Below, piece by piece: positions 18,640 to 27,760 of a stretch of 64,000 bases of DNA (its first letter is position 1; each line of letters opens with the position of its first letter). Made by a program: the position numbers and the translations under genes. The notes beneath the pieces are model-generated. The model did no database searches. It was not told the DNA's origin and saw only the letters and a program-made list of their open reading frames with translations. Origin of the DNA: Prolixibacteraceae bacterium (GTDB lineage Bacteria > Bacteroidota > Bacteroidia > Bacteroidales > Prolixibacteraceae); assembly GCA_019163175.1 (NCBI GenBank), contig JAFLKN010000015.1, forward strand, positions 434,001-498,000, read 5' to 3'.

Positions 18640-19770
18640 CTATTCAACTATTTTTAACGACAACTCGTCAACATAAACTCGTGTATTAACGGTAGCATTT
18701 CCATCTACTTTTGTAAACCAGAAGCTATGGTATGCATTTAGCCAATTTCCCTTATCAGTCGGAATGGTAGTCACAAATTCAACTTTTTGCCATTCAGTAG
18801 TAAGTAACTGACCATTAGTGCCCCAAGAAGACTTATAACCTTCAGTCCAATTATTCAGGTTACCTAACTGGAACCAACCAATTTTTAGAACACCAGCGTT
18901 ATTAGCTTTAATCCACATACTAACAGTATAACTCTTACCATTTTCAATGGCTATCATTCTTTCAGCAGGCTTATCACGGCTCATTAATTCTGCACCTCCC
19001 CAATTACTATAGTCGAATGCGGCAGCATACTTGGTTCCGTTTGCGCCTCCATTAACAATTACCAATGGGAAACCAGCACCATTCCATGTTTGGTAGTCTG
19101 TGATTAAACCATCTTCAAAACTTCCATTATACATTAATTCCGGAGGCCCAACCTGAACTAAAGTATTTTTTGCAATAGTAGCTATGCTTCCGTCTTCGGC
19201 CCGCGTAATTTTCAATGTAGCACCGATAGCTTTGTTCACGTTGAACTTTACGGTTGGATTGCGCTCAGTTGAAGTTGCAGGTGTACCCCCTTCAAAAGTC
19301 CAGCTCCATGAAGTGGCTCCACCAATGGATGCATCGGTAAACGTAACCGTTTCTCCAACTTTTATTTTTGTTTTTGATGGAGTGAAATCAGCAATCAAAA
19401 CAGGAAAAATCTTAATGGGAAAGGTTATGGAGTCTTTACTTCCGTCAAAATACTCAACGACCAAAGAGGGAGCAATATTCCCTTCCAGTTTAAAAACAAC
19501 ACCAAGCTCCGCTTTTTCAGAGGTAGCAGGTACTCCTCCCGGGAAATTCCAGGTACGCTTTGCAACACCGAGAGACATGTCAATAAAAGTCAGGGTATCT
19601 CCTCCTGCAACAGCCTTGGTTGCCGAAGCAGTTGCTTTTAATTCTTTTGTTTGTTCCTGTTCTTTACCATAATCCATTTCGCAGGAACTCAGGAAAAGTA
19701 GCATTGCAAACGAGAGAAAGAGCAAATACTTCAATGAAGTATTCTGCTGTAATAACGATTTGTTTTTCAT
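18640..19770 (-). CDS. Surface lipoprotein with PKD-like repeats and a carbohydrate-binding-type domain
   Basis: 376 residues from the ATG at 19770, chosen because it gives a clean lipoprotein signal ending LSSC (Cys30). An upstream in-frame ATG at 19800 would overlap the preceding stop. Two PKD-like domains (about 45-115 and 120-195) carry the ADFTPSKTKIKVGETVTFTD and SWSWTFEGGTPATS patterns. A C-terminal jelly-roll-like domain (about 205-375) starting ELMYNGSFEDG resembles CBM4/9-type modules. In this position the protein most likely acts as a surface glycan-binding protein like SusE/SusF or SGBP (inference from context and domains). Confidence 0.75.
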   Translation of the reverse strand: MKNKSLLQQNTSLKYLLFLSFAMLLFLSSCEMDYGKEQEQTKELKATASATKAVAGGDTLTFIDMSLGVAKRTWNFPGGVPATSEKAELGVVFKLEGNIAPSLVVEYFDGSKDSITFPIKIFPVLIADFTPSKTKIKVGETVTFTDASIGGATSWSWTFEGGTPATSTERNPTVKFNVNKAIGATLKITRAEDGSIATIAKNTLVQVGPPELMYNGSFEDGLITDYQTWNGAGFPLVIVNGGANGTKYAAAFDYSNWGGAELMSRDKPAERMIAIENGKSYTVSMWIKANNAGVLKIGWFQLGNLNNWTEGYKSSWGTNGQLLTTEWQKVEFVTTIPTDKGNWLNAYHSFWFTKVDGNATVNTRVYVDELSLKIVE

Positions 19771-19780
19771 AGTTTTTAAT

Positions 19781-21661
19781 TTATTTGTTAAATCCTTCAT
19801 TTGAATTTATTTTCATATTGGTTGAATTTGAATCCGTTTTAATTGTCCCCGAGTCTCCATCGAGCGATAAGTAGGTATTCCCCTTGATTGAAACCTGGTT
19901 GCAATTCTCAATTTTGAGGTTTGGAGCATCTGGAAAAATTGGCTGGTATGTTTGCGTTTGCGTTATTTGATTGGCTTCAAATGTTAATCCATCAACTGAG
20001 ATAGCCCGCAAAATTGAAGCATCAAAAGTGTTAATTTTGTTATTTCGGATAAGGATATTACGACTGTATTTCTCCTGAATATCAAGGTCTTTATCATACT
20101 CGGGATCAATCATAATGATCGACTGGGCTCCATTGCCACCATACGCGCAATTTTCAAACGTATTGTTTTCAATAATCAGACTGTCGCACGGACCAGACTC
20201 GTTCCACAATCCCAAATCGCCTGCGATGAGAAGGCTGGCCATTTGTGAAGAAAAATAGTTATTCCTGACAATGACTTTCCGGGGAACCGAAATGAGAAAG
20301 CTTCGGGCCCGGTTGTTGCGCACGATATTGTTTTCGAGTAATGCAGTAGGGTACCACGAAATATTTTCAATGCCATAATATTTTTCAACTTTCCCCTTAA
20401 CCGGTTCATTGAAGGTTAGGATGGATATCTTTTCGTTTATTCTTTCGACATTGGTTAACATCAGGCTACTCGTCGTTGGCATCAATGAGTTATTGATGAT
20501 TCTGACGCTGTCGCCAGCTTCACCGAAAAGATAGTCGTTTTGATGTGGATGATAGGTTTCCACTGCCACGCGGTAATCATCCAGAATTTTATTGATTCTG
20601 ACATAGGTACCATGAATATTGGTGGCATCATCCAGCATATTTTCGAAGGAACAGTTGCGGATAATTACCTCGCCTTTGCAATTGCAAAAATGGGTGGCAT
20701 CTGCAGTTGTGGTAACCATTCGTCCTTCACCTTCTTTAAGAACTACATTAAATCTATCAAGTGTTATATTCTCGCAGCGTTCGGCAATGAGCCCCATAGC
20801 ACCGGCATGATGCACATTGACATTTTCAAACGCAAGATTTTTGCTTTTAAACAATCGAAATGCCGGGCTGCTGCGGTTATAAAGGTATTCTCCCTTGAAG
20901 CAAACAACCGATCCAACAGGAGGAACTTCCTGCGAATTCCCTGATAAGCGAATTAAGCCTTTTTTGATTTCTACAGCTGAAATCGTGTATTGTTCCAATT
21001 CGTATTTTACCGTATTGTAATAGGGTGTCTTTGTAACTGGATTCCACAAAATATTCTCGCCTACCGGTAAATCATACCCCTCAGGCATGGCAAAACGAAA
21101 ACCATATTTTTTCCCATAAGGTGAATCCTCGCGTTCCAGGCTTAAAAACAAATGTCCATACTGGACTTTGTAAGGTGTCGAAACCTCGATATCAAACGAC
21201 TTTTTTGCAGGATCGTTGGCCACAACATCGCCTTCAAGGCAAAATGGCACGTTCCAATTGATGCTTAGGTTTTTTATGGATAGGTTTTTACTGTCTTCAA
21301 TGAGGAAGGGAATCATTTTTCCATGAAAAATAAACTCTGAACCATTACCTTCAATTTCAAGTCCATTAAGACCAATTAGCGGGAATGCTGTTCTTTTTAA
21401 TCCATTGTCATTGTTTGTAATGGCACAATATCTATCCGGCGCATAGGTTGGGTAAAAATGATAGGTTCCTTTTGGAAATTCCAGCTTCCTGATTCCTTCT
21501 TTATTACACTTTTGTATTGCTTCAATCACAACGGGCGTTGCATCGTTTGTGTTTTCTATACCAAAGTCCTTAAGATTAAGGCTCTGTTTCGCTATTGTAT
21601 TTTTACACCCACCATTCAGGATATAAAATAAAAATAACAAAAGGAGGATTTGGTTCTTCAT
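19781..21661 (-). CDS. GH110-like alpha-1,3-galactosidase lipoprotein, copy 1
   Basis: 626 residues with a lipoprotein signal ending GGC (Cys19). It shares its whole layout with the 583-residue paralogue at 10412-12163: the opening KLEFPKGTYHFYP, ISNNDNGLKR-like text, TTTADATHFCNC and MLDDATNIHGTYV with Asp344-Asp345, the expected catalytic pair of GH110. It is the first gene of the operon and probably sits on the outer or periplasmic membrane face, releasing terminal alpha-1,3-galactose. The two copies differ enough in sequence to suggest different linkage contexts or locations. The downstream lipoprotein gene begins 10 bp after this stop. Confidence 0.74.
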   Translation of the reverse strand: MKNQILLLLFLFYILNGGCKNTIAKQSLNLKDFGIENTNDATPVVIEAIQKCNKEGIRKLEFPKGTYHFYPTYAPDRYCAITNNDNGLKRTAFPLIGLNGLEIEGNGSEFIFHGKMIPFLIEDSKNLSIKNLSINWNVPFCLEGDVVANDPAKKSFDIEVSTPYKVQYGHLFLSLEREDSPYGKKYGFRFAMPEGYDLPVGENILWNPVTKTPYYNTVKYELEQYTISAVEIKKGLIRLSGNSQEVPPVGSVVCFKGEYLYNRSSPAFRLFKSKNLAFENVNVHHAGAMGLIAERCENITLDRFNVVLKEGEGRMVTTTADATHFCNCKGEVIIRNCSFENMLDDATNIHGTYVRINKILDDYRVAVETYHPHQNDYLFGEAGDSVRIINNSLMPTTSSLMLTNVERINEKISILTFNEPVKGKVEKYYGIENISWYPTALLENNIVRNNRARSFLISVPRKVIVRNNYFSSQMASLLIAGDLGLWNESGPCDSLIIENNTFENCAYGGNGAQSIIMIDPEYDKDLDIQEKYSRNILIRNNKINTFDASILRAISVDGLTFEANQITQTQTYQPIFPDAPNLKIENCNQVSIKGNTYLSLDGDSGTIKTDSNSTNMKINSNEGFNK

Positions 21662-21700
21662 AATTTGGTTCTGGTATTTTTGTTAGATCACCACACAGAC

Positions 21701-21708
21701 CAAAAGTA
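21701..21708 (-). promoter_or_regulatory. Likely -7 box of the glycan operon promoter
   Basis: The reverse complement reads TACTTTTG, an exact match to the Bacteroides -7 consensus TAnnTTTG, about 40 nt upstream of the first operon gene (ATG ending at 21661). No TTTG is found at the right distance for a -33 box, as would fit an activator-dependent promoter. Confidence 0.5.
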
Positions 21709-21737
21709 GATGGAGACAATGTGAACACGATTAAGCA

Positions 21738-21887
21738 ATTGTAACATGATTGAGTGTAGATGTAACATCTTAACCCGGTAGGAGAAAAACACACACTACA
21801 CGCTTACTAATTAGTCTGTTAGCGGAGAATAATTCAATTGTATCATTTATGCACTCTATTGTAACATTGTTGATTTGAATGCATAAA
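21738..21887. promoter_or_regulatory. Repeated TGTAACAT motifs, candidate HTCS operators
   Basis: TGTAACAT occurs at 21740-21747, 21761-21768 and 21860-21867 in the 304-bp divergent region between the GH110 operon and the regulator gene. Two copies share the longer ATTGTAACAT. The third copy is flanked by an 8-bp inverted repeat, TTTATGCA at 21846-21853 and TGCATAAA at 21880-21887. Two copies lie just upstream of the operon -7 box, which suits an activator site. Confidence 0.45.
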
Positions 21888-21965
21888 ACTAGAGTGATAG
21901 TGCTAACTTAGCGATCCTGATCCGATCATTCCGGATTAGGAATTCGGTATAAATTCATTAAAAGA

Positions 21966-24900
21966 ATGTTCAAAAAAGTAATACTGCTTCTTTTCTTTTT
22001 ATTGCCTGGTCTATGCACCTTAGGTGAAGAGATCTTTTTCAAATCACTGACTGTAAATGATGGTCTGACTCAACACGATGTAAGTTGTATTCTTCAGGAT
22101 AGTTTTGGCTTTATCTGGATCGGGACTTATGACGGACTTAACCGGTACGATGGATTCAATGTGCTTAACTTCTCGCATAAAACCGATGATATAGAAAGTC
22201 TGTCGAGTAACCGGATTTTATGCCTTTTTGAAGATTCAAAAAAAAGAATTTGGATTGGTACCGATGGAAGCGGATTAAACTATTATTCACTGGTCAGCGA
22301 AAAATTTGTCCGTGTAAAAACGCCGGAAGGATACAATCAGATAAAAGGAGTTGCAGAAAACAGCAAGGGTGAAATCTTTTTTGCGACCTCAAGAGGTGTT
22401 CTTAAATTAGTTGAAAATGATACAGTTTCTGCTGATTTGATTCAGCTTCCGGTAACTGGATTAAATATAACAGGTATTACTATTGTAGGCGATGATCAGG
22501 TTTACTTTTCGACAAATCAGGGAATATGGACTTTAAAAAATAACAATTGTAAACAAATCCCAGGTACTGAGAATAGGTATTGTTTACAATTGATTATAGA
22601 CAGACACAACAATATTTGGAGTATTCTGGATGAGAAACTGACTGTGATTAGAAAACTTGAAGATTCATATAAAATAGAGGAAATTAGTTCTTTACCAGTA
22701 GCCGATATAAGGGTAATATGTGAATCAAAAGATGGTACTATTTGGGTTGGAACTTTAAATAACGGTTTATTTGGTCTTCATCCTCAAACCTATTCAATAA
22801 TTCAAAGCATAAAATACAAAGCAAAAGAGGAAAGAGGGCTGCTTAGCAATTCACTTTTGAGTCTCTACTGCGACAACACCAATATTTTATGGGTCGGAAA
22901 CCGCCAGGGACTTTGTTATGCCAATCTCTCGCAAAAAGATTTTAAACGGATTTCTTTTGAAGGATTGACCAATGTTCCGAATAAACCTCACATTAGAACA
23001 TTATTGGTGGATAATGATTTTCTTTATTATGGAATACAAGACAGAGGATTCTTTCGGTATTCATTAAAAAATGAGACTCACGAAAAATTAAATAATGAAA
23101 ACAATTTTGATCCTCTTTGCCTGAAAGAAATTAATGGAACAATTTATGCCGGTTCCAGTGTCGGTATATTCCTTAAGCGGAAAGATGATTCGCATTTCAT
23201 TGAGGACAAATTAGAAAACTATCACGATCCTATTTTCCCGACTGTAGTTACCTCAATCTGTGCAGATGAGAAGGGGAGCATCTATTTTGGTACATTTTCC
23301 GGACTTGTTGTAAGAAAAGGGAGTAATGCAGACTGGATTCAATACCTGCATCCGCAGACAGAAATTCTTAGAGATAAAAGGATTTTTAGTTTATTGTATG
23401 ATAAAGAAGCAGCTTGTTTATGGATTGGAACTATATCCGATGGACTATATAAATTGAATCTAACCAGAGAGGGTAGTTTTCTTTCACTTGAAGAATACAA
23501 CGAATCAATGCAAAATGATTACCGGATTGCCAACAATTCTATCTGGTGTTTTTACAAGGGGAAGGACGGTACACTCTGGATTGGAACAGATGCCGGACTT
23601 TTACGAAAAACCAAAAACTCAAATAAAATAACCCAGATAAAAATTGAAGGTATCGTTGATCGAAAAATCATGGGGATTCTTGACGACGACAAGGACAACC
23701 TTTGGCTTACCAATTCGCAAGGGCTTATTCGTTTTGATGTTGTCAAAAATCAGGTTCGCAGATATTCATACTACGACGGATTGCAATCCAGTACATTTAC
23801 TGAAGCTGTTGGAAAAGGGCAAGATGGCACACTCTTTTTTGGAAGCATACATGGAATAAATTATCTCAATCCTATGAAGATAGAAGATAATCCATACAAA
23901 TCGGCTATTTCCATTTCTGATTTTAAGATACACAACATAGGTATTTCCCCTGGGAAAAGTTACTTCGGGAAAGTGGTGCTGGATCAATCAATAAATCTGA
24001 CGAAAGAAATTACCCTAAATTACAAGCAAAATAATTTTCTTTTTGAATTTACCGGAACCAATTATGCCAACACCGCTGAGAACCATTTTCGCTATAAATT
24101 GGATGGATATGATTTGGACTGGATTTATGAAACCGGCAATCGTCGTTTTGCAACCTATTCCAACCTTAAACCGGGCAAATACACCTTCTGGGTAGATGCT
24201 GCCAATAACGATGGAATCTGGAATGATACTCCAAAAGAAACTTCAATAAAAATATTACCTGCACCCTGGTTTTCCATCTGGGCCTACTTCGTATACTTTG
24301 TACTGACAGCAGGTGTTATTTTAGGTTTTATATTCTTCCTTAACAACCGACAAAAGCTCAGACATCAAATAGAATTGGAAAATATCCAATACAATAAAGA
24401 CAAGGAAATTAACGAACTTAAATTGATGTTTTTCACTGATGTCGCACACGAATTTAAAACACCTCTATCTTTAATAGTCGGGCCATTAAACGACTTGATT
24501 GGCAATAACATAACCGATGATCACCGCAATTTCTGTTTTAAAATAATCTCAAGAAATACAAAAAGAATGATGTTTCTTGTCAGTCAATTGCTGGATTTTC
24601 GCACATTAAATGCGAATAAGAATATTCTTAAGATTTCAGAAAGCGACCTGTCAGCATTTATTTCTCAAATAACAAAAGCCTTTCTCTGGCAGGCTAAACA
24701 TGAGGAAATTAATTTTAATGTAATTGCTCCGGAGGAATTCAAATGTTTCTTCGACAGGGATTTAATTGAAAAGGTGGTTTACAATCTTCTATCAAATGCT
24801 TTTAAATATACTCCGGCAAATGGGATTGTTGAAATTGAAGTAAAGCCTGTTTGGAACAATAATAAACAAATTGGCAATATTATTATTCGCGACAGTGGCA

Positions 24901-25958
24901 AAGGTATCCCGGACGAACAAAAGGGAAAGATTTTTGAACGCTTTTTTCATGGGAAAGACCGGTCTTCATCGGGGATTGGACTTCATTTAAGTTATAGCCT
25001 GGTAAAAGCACATAAAGGAGAATTAAATGTAGCAGATAGTGCATATGGCGGTACCGAATTCATTGTCACAATTCCGGTTTCAGAAAACAGTTATGAAGAT
25101 TTTGAGTTCAATGATTCAAACGAGCAAAACGCTGTTACAGATGATTTTCTTGCAGAGCCTGAAGTGTCCGAAAAACTGATTTCCGAAGAACGTGAAAGCA
25201 TTCTTGTTGTTGAGGACGATCATGATTTAAGGGCCTATTTAAAAAAATGTCTGCAAAAAAAATACAGTGTATTTGAAGCTCAAAATGGAATTGAGGGTTT
25301 ACAAAAAGCGACCGCCAACTTACCCGATATTATAATTGCCGATGTGATGATGCCGGAAATGGATGGTGTCGAAATGTGCAAAAGTCTAAAAGCAAATCAG
25401 GAAACATCGCATATACCCGTTTTAATGCTGACCGCCAAAACAGCACAGGAACAGCAAAACGAAGGACTAGATGCCGGTGCCTGGGATTACATTACCAAGC
25501 CATTTAACACACAATCGCTTCTGAAGAAAATTGACAACATTATTGATTCCCGTAAAAGTTTCAGAAACACAATCTTTAATCCGGGCTTAAGTATTGACCT
25601 AAAAAAGCATTACACCCCTTTCGATCAGAAACTCATATCGAAGGCAATTGCAGTAATTGAAAACAAAATTAGTAATGAGAATTTTTCAGTAGAAGATTTT
25701 GCATCGGAAGTAGGATTCAGCCGGATGCAATTGCACCGGAAATTAAAATCGTTAGTTGGTTTTTCTGCGACTGAATTTATAAATACCATAAAAATTAATT
25801 ACGCAACAAAAATGTTCGATAATGGCTGCGACCGTATCAATGAAGCCATGGAAGCTGTCGGAATAACCAGTTACTCGCATTTCAATAAACTCTTTAAAAA
25901 GTTAAATGGGAAAACTGCTTCGGATTATATTATGGAAAAGCGATTAAAAGATGGCTAG
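21966..25958 (+). CDS. Hybrid two-component system regulator (HTCS) of the glycan locus
   Basis: 1330 residues. A signal peptide is followed by a periplasmic two-propeller sensor (about 25-680) with repeats such as FGFIWIGTYDGLNRYDG and GTLWIGTDAGLL. A Y_Y_Y domain (about 690-760) and one membrane helix (about 766-793) come next. The cytoplasmic part has a histidine kinase with His828 in DVAHEFKTPLS and ATP-binding motifs NLLSNAFKYTP and DSGKGIP, a receiver with the phosphoryl Asp1126 in DVMMPEMDG, and a C-terminal AraC-type helix-turn-helix (about 1225-1328). It senses a glycan fragment in the periplasm and activates the locus. It is transcribed divergently from the operon it presumably controls. 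All catalytic residues are in place. Confidence 0.96.
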   Translation: MFKKVILLLFFLLPGLCTLGEEIFFKSLTVNDGLTQHDVSCILQDSFGFIWIGTYDGLNRYDGFNVLNFSHKTDDIESLSSNRILCLFEDSKKRIWIGTDGSGLNYYSLVSEKFVRVKTPEGYNQIKGVAENSKGEIFFATSRGVLKLVENDTVSADLIQLPVTGLNITGITIVGDDQVYFSTNQGIWTLKNNNCKQIPGTENRYCLQLIIDRHNNIWSILDEKLTVIRKLEDSYKIEEISSLPVADIRVICESKDGTIWVGTLNNGLFGLHPQTYSIIQSIKYKAKEERGLLSNSLLSLYCDNTNILWVGNRQGLCYANLSQKDFKRISFEGLTNVPNKPHIRTLLVDNDFLYYGIQDRGFFRYSLKNETHEKLNNENNFDPLCLKEINGTIYAGSSVGIFLKRKDDSHFIEDKLENYHDPIFPTVVTSICADEKGSIYFGTFSGLVVRKGSNADWIQYLHPQTEILRDKRIFSLLYDKEAACLWIGTISDGLYKLNLTREGSFLSLEEYNESMQNDYRIANNSIWCFYKGKDGTLWIGTDAGLLRKTKNSNKITQIKIEGIVDRKIMGILDDDKDNLWLTNSQGLIRFDVVKNQVRRYSYYDGLQSSTFTEAVGKGQDGTLFFGSIHGINYLNPMKIEDNPYKSAISISDFKIHNIGISPGKSYFGKVVLDQSINLTKEITLNYKQNNFLFEFTGTNYANTAENHFRYKLDGYDLDWIYETGNRRFATYSNLKPGKYTFWVDAANNDGIWNDTPKETSIKILPAPWFSIWAYFVYFVLTAGVILGFIFFLNNRQKLRHQIELENIQYNKDKEINELKLMFFTDVAHEFKTPLSLIVGPLNDLIGNNITDDHRNFCFKIISRNTKRMMFLVSQLLDFRTLNANKNILKISESDLSAFISQITKAFLWQAKHEEINFNVIAPEEFKCFFDRDLIEKVVYNLLSNAFKYTPANGIVEIEVKPVWNNNKQIGNIIIRDSGKGIPDEQKGKIFERFFHGKDRSSSGIGLHLSYSLVKAHKGELNVADSAYGGTEFIVTIPVSENSYEDFEFNDSNEQNAVTDDFLAEPEVSEKLISEERESILVVEDDHDLRAYLKKCLQKKYSVFEAQNGIEGLQKATANLPDIIIADVMMPEMDGVEMCKSLKANQETSHIPVLMLTAKTAQEQQNEGLDAGAWDYITKPFNTQSLLKKIDNIIDSRKSFRNTIFNPGLSIDLKKHYTPFDQKLISKAIAVIENKISNENFSVEDFASEVGFSRMQLHRKLKSLVGFSATEFINTIKINYATKMFDNGCDRINEAMEAVGITSYSHFNKLFKKLNGKTASDYIMEKRLKDG

Positions 25959-26006
25959 AAATGTTATATCATCAACAATTACGACCAGTATCTGATCAAG
26001 CCCAAT

Positions 26007-26299
26007 ATGTCAAATCAGTATTACAACCCTTCAAAATCAGTATTGGATAATCATATCAAATCCAAAGAGTATCATTCTTTGAAGGAAAAGGTTGAAAAAG
26101 ACCTGATAGGACTTGAACCGAAATTAAAAGGGATTAAAACAAGATAAATCCCCCTAAAAAGAGTATATAAATCAACAGTTCCGATGTTGGAGAACTTGGC
26201 ATCATATTACAGGAAGTCGGATGGAAAGTCAAAAAAAAAGATACTGAGTTGCATCTTTTCGAAAAAAATCGTTTTGGAAGAATCAGTCCTTTAAAATAG
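26007..26299 (+). pseudogene. Remnant coding segments of unrecognised origin
   Basis: An open 46-codon stretch (26007-26147; YNPSKSVLDNHIKSKEYHSL) extends upstream in frame without an obvious start. A second frame, shifted by two, runs from about 26171 to a TAG at 26297 (GIILQEVGWKVKKKDTELH, then NRFGRISPLK). The lysine-rich, amphipathic composition looks like real former coding sequence broken by indels. No family is recognised. Confidence 0.3.
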
Positions 26300-26426
26300 C
26301 CTACACCTTATTTTAGGAGAATTATTTAAGCAATAATTCATTTATTTAGTACCGCGTTTAACCATTAATCGCTCTAAATTAGCCTTGTACCCATATTATT
26401 CTAAAATTATTATCATTTCAATTTTG

Positions 26427-26460
26427 TATGTTCGTGTTTTCTCCTTGGAACACGAACATA
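26427..26460. repeat. 12-bp perfect inverted repeat
   Basis: TATGTTCGTGTT at 26427-26438 pairs exactly with 26449-26460 around a 10-nt loop. No T-tract follows on either strand. Function unknown. Confidence 0.7.
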
Positions 26461-26759
26461 CCTTTAACGTGTAAATGAAAAGGATTTTGATAAGGTCATT
26501 GAAAATAAATGCAGCGGAACAATTCCGATGTTTGAACGGTAAGGAGGTATTGACCTTTACGTTTGATAAAAAGGGGAATCGTAAAATCAATCTCAATTGG
26601 GCAATTTGAATGCTATGATCGTTCTTTGTCAAACAAACTACCTATAAATATTTTGTTCCTGGATTTTACCGCCTGATCAGCTGTTACAACACATCAAATA
26701 TCCCAATAAATACCTTTAAAATTGAAATATTCTTTTAGGAAAACAAAGCTAAATACAGG

Positions 26760-26780
26760 ATTCGTTCCCTATTCGTTCCC
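26760..26780. repeat. Tandem 10-bp direct repeat beside tRNA-Leu
   Basis: ATTCGTTCCC occurs at 26760-26769 and 26771-26780, one base apart, just beyond the tRNA terminator. Short direct repeats in such a place can be recombinase arm sites, but no integrase is present to support this. Confidence 0.5.
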
Positions 26781-26790
26781 CAACAAATAA

Positions 26791-26825
26791 AAAATCCCTT
26801 AACTATTAATAAGTTAAGGGATTTT
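26791..26825 (-). terminator. Terminator of the tRNA-Leu transcript
   Basis: A 14-bp perfect stem (26791-26804 with 26812-26825) around a 7-nt loop lies just past the tRNA 3' end and runs into TTATTTGTTG on the minus strand. Confidence 0.8.
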
Positions 26826-26829
26826 AAAG

Positions 26830-26913
26830 TACCCGAAGCCGGAATCGAACCGGCACGATATTGCTATCACTGGATTTTGAGTCCAGCGCGTCTACCAATT
26901 CCGCCATTCGGGC
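26830..26913 (-). tRNA. tRNA-Leu (anticodon CAA)
   Basis: An 84-nt class II tRNA on the minus strand begins GCCCGAATGGCGGAATTGG. The anticodon stem-loop CTGGA-CTCAAAA-TCCAG carries the anticodon CAA, which reads UUG. A variable arm follows, then a T arm GCCGG-TTCGATT-CCGGC. The acceptor stem closes GCCCGAA with TTCGGGT, with a G-U first pair. The discriminator is A and CCA is not encoded. Confidence 0.95.
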
Positions 26914-26931
26914 TTGTTCGTAAACCGGCTG

Positions 26932-26961
26932 CAAAAATAATGGAAAATTCCTTTGTGCAAA
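26932..26961 (-). promoter_or_regulatory. Promoter of tRNA-Leu
   Basis: On the minus strand TTTG (26958-26961), an 18-nt spacer and TATTTTTG (26932-26939) match both boxes of the Bacteroides consensus, 18 nt upstream of the tRNA 5' end. It is among the clearest promoters in the window. Confidence 0.7.
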
Positions 26962-27148
26962 GTATTTCAAACAAAATTTAGTCTTTTTTCAATCTTTCCT
27001 GTTTTGGGGCTTTTCGAAGGCTTAAAATCAGCACCATTGCCCCGCGACCGCATGCTTATCAACAGATGAAGCCTGCAAAACTAAGCAACTTTCGTTTTTT
27101 TTATACCTTTAGCCGAATTCTCAAAATCGCCGCTTTGCCGGAGAATAT

Positions 27149-27748
27149 ATGGATCAGACAGACGATAAAGAACTGTATTTAAAGCTTAGGGAAGGAGATG
27201 AACGGGCATTTCAGGCCTTGTTCAAAAAATACTATTCAGCTATGTGTCATTTTGCACGTCAATTTTTAAACGACAGCGAGTTGGCCGAAGAAACAGTTCA
27301 GGATATGTTTGTCAAAATTTGGGAAAAGCGCGCCAGCTTAAATATCGAAACTTCTGTAAAACATTACCTTTTCCGATCGGTTCGTAATCAATGTCTGAAC
27401 CAGATTCAGCACGAAAAAATAAAAAAACAATATGCCAGCATGGTGCTCGAATCTGCACATCAGGATATCGATCCCGGACATTACTATATTGAGGTTGGTC
27501 TTTTTCAACGCATTGAAAAGAGCATAGAATCACTTCCGCCAAAACGGCAAGAGATCTTCAGGCTTAGCCGTGAACAGGGTATGAAATACAAGGAAATTGC
27601 AGAAACATTGAATATTTCAGTCAAGACAGTAGAGGCTCAGATGGGTTTGGCTTTAAAACACTTACGCGATGAGTTGAAGGATTTCAGCAATCATTTAATG
27701 ACTCTTTTTGTAATCTTTAAAAAAACAAATACCAGCAATAAGGGTTAA
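27149..27748 (+). CDS. ECF-type RNA polymerase sigma factor (FecI-like)
   Basis: 199 residues. Sigma region 2 (about 22-92) includes FQALFKKYYSAMCHFARQFL and EETVQDMFVKIWEKR, and region 4 (about 125-178) has SLPPKRQEIFRLSREQG followed by YKEIAETLNISVKTVEAQMG, a helix-turn-helix. It directs RNA polymerase to a small set of promoters when released by its anti-sigma factor, which is encoded 12 bp downstream. A possible promoter, TACCTTTA at 27104-27111, is close to the -7 consensus. The target genes are likely those of this operon (inference). Confidence 0.95.
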   Translation: MDQTDDKELYLKLREGDERAFQALFKKYYSAMCHFARQFLNDSELAEETVQDMFVKIWEKRASLNIETSVKHYLFRSVRNQCLNQIQHEKIKKQYASMVLESAHQDIDPGHYYIEVGLFQRIEKSIESLPPKRQEIFRLSREQGMKYKEIAETLNISVKTVEAQMGLALKHLRDELKDFSNHLMTLFVIFKKTNTSNKG

Positions 27749-27760
27749 ACCTACTCTTTA

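Larger units (their letters stand above)
25959..26829. other. Gene-free debris region next to tRNA-Leu
   Basis: No intact gene is present. The stretch holds broken protein-like frames on the plus strand (26007-26299), a perfect 12-bp hairpin, further frame fragments around 26475-26640, a tandem 10-bp repeat and the tRNA terminator, listed separately. The position beside a tRNA gene suits a decayed integrated element, but no integrase is recognisable. Confidence 0.5.
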
